64,000 nt of DNA from Bacteroidota bacterium (GTDB lineage: Bacteria > Bacteroidota > Bacteroidia > Cytophagales > Cyclobacteriaceae). Numbering within the stretch: the first letter of the stretch is position 1; each line of letters begins with the position of its first letter. Of this stretch, positions 59,236 through 64,000 are shown piece by piece. The stretch is taken from assembly GCA_023417065.1 (NCBI GenBank), contig JAEZGH010000062.1, forward strand, positions 17,579 through 81,578, in the 5' to 3' direction. A program made the translations under genes and the position numbers. Under the pieces are notes generated by a model that worked only from the letters and a program-made list of their open reading frames with translations, was not told where the DNA came from and made no database searches.

Positions 59236-62115
59236 TCAGGCAGGTTGACCCTCTTCTTTGGGTGCATATTCTTCCAAAGGAAGGCAGCTGCACACGAGGT
59301 TGCGGTCGCCGTAGGCGTTGTCAACGCGGCTCACCGAAGGCCAGAATTTGTTCTCTTTTACGAACGCCAGCGGATAGGCAGCCTTCTCACGACTGTACGG
59401 CCGGTCCCATGAATCGCTGGTAACGACAGCTGCAGTGTGAGGTGCCCGCTTAAGAACGTTGTTTTCCTTGTCGGCTTTGCCTTCTTCGATCTCGCGGATT
59501 TCTTCGCGAATTTGAATCAAAGCCTGTACAAACCGGTCGAGCTCTTCTTTAGGCTCGCTTTCGGTAGGTTCAATCATCAGGGTTCCTGCTACCGGGAATG
59601 AAACTGTAGGAGCGTGGAATCCATAATCCATCAGGCGTTTCGCGATATCCTCTACCTCGATGCCCACCTTCTTGAAGTCACGGCAGTCTGCGATCATTTC
59701 GTGAGCACAGCGTCCCCTGGTTCCGGTGTACAAAATGCGATAGTGGTCTTTGAGGCAATCCTTGATGTAATTGGCATTGAGGATTGCATAGCGCGTAGCA
59801 TTCGTCAGACCCTCACCACCCATCATTGCGATGTACGCATATGAAATGGTAAGGATGCTGGCACTGCCCCATGGTGCTGCGGAAACTTCACGGATGGCTT
59901 TGTCGCCACCTGTGCGAACTACAGAGTGTCCGGGGAGATAAGCCTTCAGCTTATCGTTGCAGCAGATCGGTCCCATTCCAGGGCCACCGCCACCGTGCGG
60001 TATGCAGAAGGTCTTGTGCAGGTTGAGGTGACAAACGTCTGCGCCAATGGTGGCCGGTGATGTAAGCCCTACCTGCGCGTTCATGTTCGCGCCATCCATG
60101 TAGACAAGTCCGCCGTTTTGATGGATTGTTTCACAGATTTCAATAATAGATTCTTCAAATACGCCGTGCGTTGACGGATAGGTTACCATCAGACACGCGA
60201 GTTTATCCTTGTATTGTGATGCCTTGGCTTTCAGGTCTTCAACGTCGATTCTACCTTCGGAATCCGATTTCACTACGACCACCTGCATGCCCGCCATGAC
60301 AGCACTCGCGGGATTGGTTCCGTGCGCGGAGGCTGGGATGAGCGCTACGTTGCGATGTCCCTCATTGCGGTCAAGGTGGTAGGCGCGGATAACCATCAGG
60401 CCAGCGTACTCGCCCTGCGCCCCACTGTTGGGCTGCAGCGACACGCCTGTGAAACCGGTGATTTCTTTAAGCCACGCTTCAAAGTTTGTGATGATGGTGC
60501 GATAGCCCTCAGTCTGGTCGGCAGGTGCAAATGGGTGAACATTCGCAATTTCCGGCCACGTGAGCGGGATCATTTCCGACGTTGCATTAAGCTTCATCGT
60601 ACACGACCCAAGTGAAATCATCGAGTGGACCATAGAGAGGTCCTTGTTTTCAAGTCGCTTGATGTATCGCAGCATCTCGTGCTCCGAATGATGGGAGTTG
60701 AATACAGGATGCGTCATAAACGGCGACTGACGATTTAAGGAAGCGGGCCAGCTTTGTTCAATGCCATTTACCTCTGATGACTGTGCTTTGATACCGAAAA
60801 TGTCGAGAATCAGATTCACGTCGGCGGGTGTCGTTGTCTCGTCGATGGAAATTCCGATCGCCCCATCTTCGAAGTAGCGGAAGTTTACGCCGCGTGCAGT
60901 TGCCTGCGTGCGGACTTTGTCGACATCGGCGCCGCTGATTTTCAGCGTATCAAAGTATGCGCTGTTGAGTTGTGTCAGGCCGCCTTGTTCCAAAGCCGTC
61001 TCCAGCTTACGGGCGAGCCCGTGAACTCTGCCGGCGATTTTCTTAATCCCAGCAGCTCCGTGATAAACTGCATACATTCCGGCGATTACCGAAAGCAGCA
61101 CCTGTGCAGTACAGATATTTGAGGTCGCCTTTTCGCGACGAATGTGCTGTTCGCGGGTTTGCAACGCCATCCGGTAGCCGGGATTTCCTGCGGCATCTAT
61201 GGAGATACCGATAATCCGACCAGGAATCTGGCGTTTCAGCTCTTCGCGGGTAGCAAAGAACGCCGCGTGAGGTCCGCCGAATCCCATGGGGACGCCAAAT
61301 CGCTGTGATGATCCTACAACTACGTCGGCGCCCATCTCGCCGGGCGATTTAATAAGTGCCAGGCTCAGGAGGTCAGCGGCGACTGTCACCTGCAGGTCAT
61401 TTTCATGAGCGGCAGCAATCAGCGCCGTATAGTCTTTTACTTCACCGTTGTTATTGGGATTTTGTACGAATAAGCCAAAATACTCCGGGGAGGTCAGGTC
61501 GAAGGTATCAATGGATCCGATCACAAGTTCGATTCCGAGGGGAGCCGACCTGGTGGCAAGCACTCCCCGGGTTTGCGGAAACGTGTTTTCGTCTACGAAG
61601 AACTTTTTAGCTGCCTTTCTTGACGGTTTTCTTGAGGCAAAAAGCAGGAACATAGCTTCAGCAGCTGCGGTTGCTTCGTCGAGGAGTGACGCATTGGCGA
61701 TCTGCATGCCGGTAAGATCAATCACCATTGTCTGGTAGTTGATTAAGGCTTCCAGACGTCCCTGTGCGATTTCCGCCTGATAGGGGGTATAGGCCGTATA
61801 CCATCCCGGGTTTTCAAGAATATTCCTGAGAATAACCGGAGGAGTAAACGTGTTGTAATAGCCGGTACCTATGAACGATTTGAAGATTTTGTTCTTTGAG
61901 GCAATTTCCTTGAAGGACTGCAGGAATTCTGCTTCGGTTTGGGCTGGTGGAAGGTTGAGTTTCTTTTTCGACCGAATGGCTGCAGGAATGGTTTCATCGA
62001 TCAACTGGTCGATTGAAGCTGCGCCGATTTTGGCTAACATTTCAGAGACTTGTTTTTCATCGGGGCCGATATGCCGTCCCTCGAACCTTTCGGCGTAATA
62101 CGGATCTATAGTCAT
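59236..62115 (-). CDS. gcvP: Glycine dehydrogenase (decarboxylating), P protein of the glycine cleavage system
   Basis: 959 residues. A PLP enzyme that decarboxylates glycine and passes the aminomethyl group to lipoyl-H protein. It is the fused homodimeric type: the N-terminal lobe (about 1-440, FIGTGYYNTFTPPVILRNIL) and the catalytic C-terminal lobe (about 450-959) are both present. The PLP Lys is Lys701 in NLHKTFCIPHGGGGPGMG. MISLGSCTMKLNATSEM and QPNSGAQGEYAGL are also conserved. The T and H protein genes are not in this window. It follows a -7 box 60 nt upstream and ends at a strong terminator. Confidence 0.97.
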   Translation of the reverse strand: MTIDPYYAERFEGRHIGPDEKQVSEMLAKIGAASIDQLIDETIPAAIRSKKKLNLPPAQTEAEFLQSFKEIASKNKIFKSFIGTGYYNTFTPPVILRNILENPGWYTAYTPYQAEIAQGRLEALINYQTMVIDLTGMQIANASLLDEATAAAEAMFLLFASRKPSRKAAKKFFVDENTFPQTRGVLATRSAPLGIELVIGSIDTFDLTSPEYFGLFVQNPNNNGEVKDYTALIAAAHENDLQVTVAADLLSLALIKSPGEMGADVVVGSSQRFGVPMGFGGPHAAFFATREELKRQIPGRIIGISIDAAGNPGYRMALQTREQHIRREKATSNICTAQVLLSVIAGMYAVYHGAAGIKKIAGRVHGLARKLETALEQGGLTQLNSAYFDTLKISGADVDKVRTQATARGVNFRYFEDGAIGISIDETTTPADVNLILDIFGIKAQSSEVNGIEQSWPASLNRQSPFMTHPVFNSHHSEHEMLRYIKRLENKDLSMVHSMISLGSCTMKLNATSEMIPLTWPEIANVHPFAPADQTEGYRTIITNFEAWLKEITGFTGVSLQPNSGAQGEYAGLMVIRAYHLDRNEGHRNVALIPASAHGTNPASAVMAGMQVVVVKSDSEGRIDVEDLKAKASQYKDKLACLMVTYPSTHGVFEESIIEICETIHQNGGLVYMDGANMNAQVGLTSPATIGADVCHLNLHKTFCIPHGGGGPGMGPICCNDKLKAYLPGHSVVRTGGDKAIREVSAAPWGSASILTISYAYIAMMGGEGLTNATRYAILNANYIKDCLKDHYRILYTGTRGRCAHEMIADCRDFKKVGIEVEDIAKRLMDYGFHAPTVSFPVAGTLMIEPTESEPKEELDRFVQALIQIREEIREIEEGKADKENNVLKRAPHTAAVVTSDSWDRPYSREKAAYPLAFVKENKFWPSVSRVDNAYGDRNLVCSCLPLEEYAPKEEGQPA

Positions 62116-62174
62116 TTAACTTTGATTTTCAGTCAGTTAGGTTAATTTCAAGAGGGCTTACACGCGTAAGGCCA

Positions 62175-62182
62175 CAAAGGTA
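62175..62182 (-). promoter_or_regulatory. Putative -7 promoter box of gcvP
   Basis: The minus strand reads TACCTTTG. A further TTTG lies 16 nt upstream (62202-62199), short of the usual 18-21 nt spacing. The leader of about 53 nt is too short for a glycine riboswitch. Confidence 0.4.
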
Positions 62183-62324
62183 ATATTTCGCTCAGAGTCA
62201 AAGGCGCGGGGACGGAGAAAAACTTTCACAAGGTCGCCGGGCCGAATTCCGTTCATCACTTTTCCATCCAACACAGTTACGAAAGAAAAAAATCCTCGGC
62301 ATATTGCGGCTTCATTTAACCTAT

Positions 62325-63836
62325 ATGAGTACAAGAAAAGCACTTTTATCACTTCTGGTCCTGTGTCCGCTCCTGGTCCAGGCGCAGGAAAAGGCGTCGG
62401 AGAAGTACGTTGATGCAATCAACGTTACGACGCTTCGGGAGGATCTAACGATCCTGGCTTCCGATGCACTTGAAGGGCGGGAAACCGGATCACGCGGTCA
62501 GCAAATGGCTGCAGCATTCATCAAAGCACATTTTGAGTCTTTAGGTCTGGCAGGCCCGGTAAACGGCGACTATTATCAGCCCGTAACCCTCTACACGTCT
62601 GTTCCTGGCAACATTTACGTTACGGCGGGTCAGCAGCAGTTCCGCAATTTTGAAGACATCGTATACTATGGAACCGCCGACAGCGACGGTGAAGTGTCGT
62701 CTCAGCTCATCTTCGCCGGCAACGGCACTGACGAGGAGATGAATAACGTCGATATCGCCGGCAAATGTGTTCTAATCCGGATGCAGAACGAAGGCAGCTT
62801 CCGTGGCCCTGTAGCCGCGGCACGCGAACGCAATGCAAAAATGATTTTCCTCTATTTCGAAGATGAGGCAGCGTTCGCAAACCTGCGCGATCAGTTTAAA
62901 TCATTCCTCGGCGGCGGCTCCTTGTCGCTTACGAAACCTGAGAAATCAGCAAATGCCAATGCCGGTGTTTTCTTTCTCTCTGCGAAGACAGCTGCAACGT
63001 TGATGAAGTCAACACCGCAAAAACTGGCTGCCGCAACAGCGGAGAAAGCCGGCAAAAATGCCGTGAAGAAAATTAAGCCTGCAACGGTAACGTATCAAAC
63101 TGAGATGTCGGTAAAGTTGCTCAAGAGTTCAAACGTACTGGGATATCTTGAAGGTACTGACAAGAAAGATGAACTTATCGTGATTACTGCTCACTACGAT
63201 CACATCGGGAAAAAATCTTCCGGTACCGGTGATCTGATCAACAATGGCGCCGATGACGACGGTTCGGGAACTGTGGGCGTAATGGCACTTGCGACAGCGT
63301 TTGCCAAGGCGAAGGAAAATGGCCACGGTCCGCGACGGAGCATCCTGTTCATGACTGTTACGGGTGAAGAGAAAGGTCTTCTTGGATCTGACTTCTACAC
63401 GCAGAACCCCGTATTTCCGCTTGAGAGTACTATGGTGAACCTGAACATCGACATGGTAGGCCGTCGTGACCCTCAGCATAAGGACAGCGCTCCTTATGTG
63501 TACGTGATCGGTTCAGACAAACTGTCAAGCAAGTTGCATGAACTCAGCGAACGCGTTAATCGTGAAAATCTGAACCTGATCTTTGATTACACTTACAATG
63601 ATCAGAACCATCCTGACAGACTGTATTATCGTTCGGATCACTGGAACTTTGCCAAGAATAACATTCCGATCATCTTCTACTTCGACGGAATCCATGAAGA
63701 TTACCACAAGCCAAGTGATGAGGTTGACAAAATCGAATTCGATTTGCTTGAGAAGCGGGTGCGCACCGTTTACTATACAGCCTGGGAACTGGCGAATATG
63801 GATGAGCGAATCACCCCGGATGTTAAAGGAAACTGA
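62325..63836 (+). CDS. M28-family zinc aminopeptidase/peptidase, exported
   Basis: 503 residues from the ATG at 62325 (MSTRKALLSLLVLCPLLVQA, a signal peptide). A PA-like domain is inserted around 110-240. The di-zinc catalytic domain shows HYDHIG, NGADDDGSGTVG (Asp ligand), TGEEKGLLGS (general-base Glu and ligand Glu), LNIDMVGRRD (Asp ligand) and the His in GIHEDYHKPSDEV. Exported M28 peptidases in Bacteroidota cleave N-terminal residues from peptides outside the cytosol. It overlaps no gene and ends at a terminator. Confidence 0.93.
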   Translation: MSTRKALLSLLVLCPLLVQAQEKASEKYVDAINVTTLREDLTILASDALEGRETGSRGQQMAAAFIKAHFESLGLAGPVNGDYYQPVTLYTSVPGNIYVTAGQQQFRNFEDIVYYGTADSDGEVSSQLIFAGNGTDEEMNNVDIAGKCVLIRMQNEGSFRGPVAAARERNAKMIFLYFEDEAAFANLRDQFKSFLGGGSLSLTKPEKSANANAGVFFLSAKTAATLMKSTPQKLAAATAEKAGKNAVKKIKPATVTYQTEMSVKLLKSSNVLGYLEGTDKKDELIVITAHYDHIGKKSSGTGDLINNGADDDGSGTVGVMALATAFAKAKENGHGPRRSILFMTVTGEEKGLLGSDFYTQNPVFPLESTMVNLNIDMVGRRDPQHKDSAPYVYVIGSDKLSSKLHELSERVNRENLNLIFDYTYNDQNHPDRLYYRSDHWNFAKNNIPIIFYFDGIHEDYHKPSDEVDKIEFDLLEKRVRTVYYTAWELANMDERITPDVKGN

Positions 63837-63873
63837 CGCAGATACGGTTGGTTAAGAATCGGCTGAATATTAG

Positions 63874-63905
63874 AGAGGCTGTCTCAAAAGGGCAGCCTCT
63901 TTTGT
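63874..63905 (+). terminator. Rho-independent terminator of the M28 peptidase gene
   Basis: AGAGGCTG (63874-63881) pairs with CAGCCTCT (63893-63900), then TTTTGTT. Confidence 0.78.
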
Positions 63906-63913
63906 TATTGGCT

Positions 63914-63947
63914 AAAAAAAAAGAAGGAAACCGTGGCTCCCTTCTTT
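63914..63947 (-). terminator. Rho-independent terminator at the right edge
   Basis: The minus strand has AAAGAAGG (from 63947) pairing with CCTTCTTT (to 63920), then a T-run of about nine. It ends a transcript entering from beyond position 64000 or starting at the -7 box just before it. Confidence 0.65.
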
Positions 63948-63983
63948 ATGCAAGTCGTTATCTTGCTTGTGTGCAACTAAAAT

Positions 63984-63991
63984 CAAAAGTA
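63984..63991 (-). promoter_or_regulatory. TAnnTTTG box at the right edge
   Basis: The minus strand reads TACTTTTG. With the terminator ending at 63914 it could define an RNA of about 60 nt, or it could be a chance match in a gene end. The -33 region is outside the window. Confidence 0.3.
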
Positions 63992-64000
63992 GTCTTTAAG

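Noticed and set aside
62116..62174. Glycine riboswitch before gcvP
   Set aside because: The leader is about 53-60 nt, too short, and no glycine-aptamer core is seen.
62158..62418. 86-codon minus frame between gcvP and the M28 gene
   Set aside because: A possible short product (MNGIRPGDLVKVFLR) is attractive, but the frame overlaps the M28 start and covers the gcvP -7 box.
63874..63900. Insertion-sequence end resembling GGCTGTCTCAAAAG
   Set aside because: No transposase, second terminal repeat or target duplication is visible, and the hairpin with T-run is explained as a terminator.

Overview
The window is about 64 kb of chromosome from a member of the Bacteroidota, most likely a Cytophagales-type bacterium. 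This is inferred from several things: Bacteroidota-specific families (DUF2752 with TM2, haem_bd, BatD, long SurA/PpiD-like foldases, barrel proteins with a GxxxxGxI-type N-terminal domain), atpDC lying apart from the other ATP synthase genes, the absence of Shine-Dalgarno sequences, and many TAnnTTTG boxes of the Bacteroidota -7 type 17-60 nt before start codons. I see no rRNA, tRNA, CRISPR array, insertion sequence or phage gene. The content is that of a core chromosome.

Layout. 1-5.3 kb: the end of an ALDH8A1-like aldehyde dehydrogenase, then secreted and outer-membrane proteins of unknown role, including a barrel gene overlapping a TIG/kelch lipoprotein gene. 5.3-14.4 kb: sugar MFS transporter, sugar nucleotidyltransferase, a duplicated secreted protein, queG, a DUF2752-TM2 pair, a BatD-like protein, aroC and a dicarboxylate symporter. 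14.6-20.4 kb: an Nfu protein, a POTRA-barrel protein, a haem-binding protein, a TRIC-type channel and a membrane-anchored glutamate-synthase-like enzyme. 20.4-28.2 kb (minus strand): rlmB, a carbinolamine dehydratase and a DUF493 protein, then an envelope cluster coaX, outer-membrane protein, TPR protein, lptC, small membrane protein and ppiD.

28.2-38.6 kb: anmK (murein recycling), an amino-acid dehydrogenase, a CNNM/CorC protein, NhaD, aspartate kinase, two overlapping small basic proteins, dnaK and an aldo/keto reductase. 38.7-45.2 kb: prfC, an RluA-type synthase, two small envelope proteins, atpDC and an orphan histidine kinase. 45.4-51.5 kb: a NatAB-like ABC exporter, a surface-type protein, grpE-dnaJ and obg. 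51.5-56.8 kb: adk (with obg), hpt, an M42-type peptidase, upp, a small membrane protein, a VOC protein, serine dehydratase and a DUF3299-like protein. 56.9-64 kb: a CHASE3/GAF protein, a 785-bp gene-free region with repeats, gcvP and an M28 peptidase.

Nucleotide salvage (hpt, upp, adk), protein folding (dnaK, grpE, dnaJ, ppiD) and envelope biogenesis (lptC, barrels, anmK) are the main themes. The most unusual signals are a shared inverted-repeat element upstream of both dnaK and grpE-dnaJ, a DnaJ that keeps only zinc centre II, and a long hairpin abutting the GTG start of the ABC ATPase gene. Next to these are a repeat-rich intergenic region at 58.5-59.1 kb and a possible short transcript at the right edge. 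I did not find a clear new multi-gene defence or secretion system.
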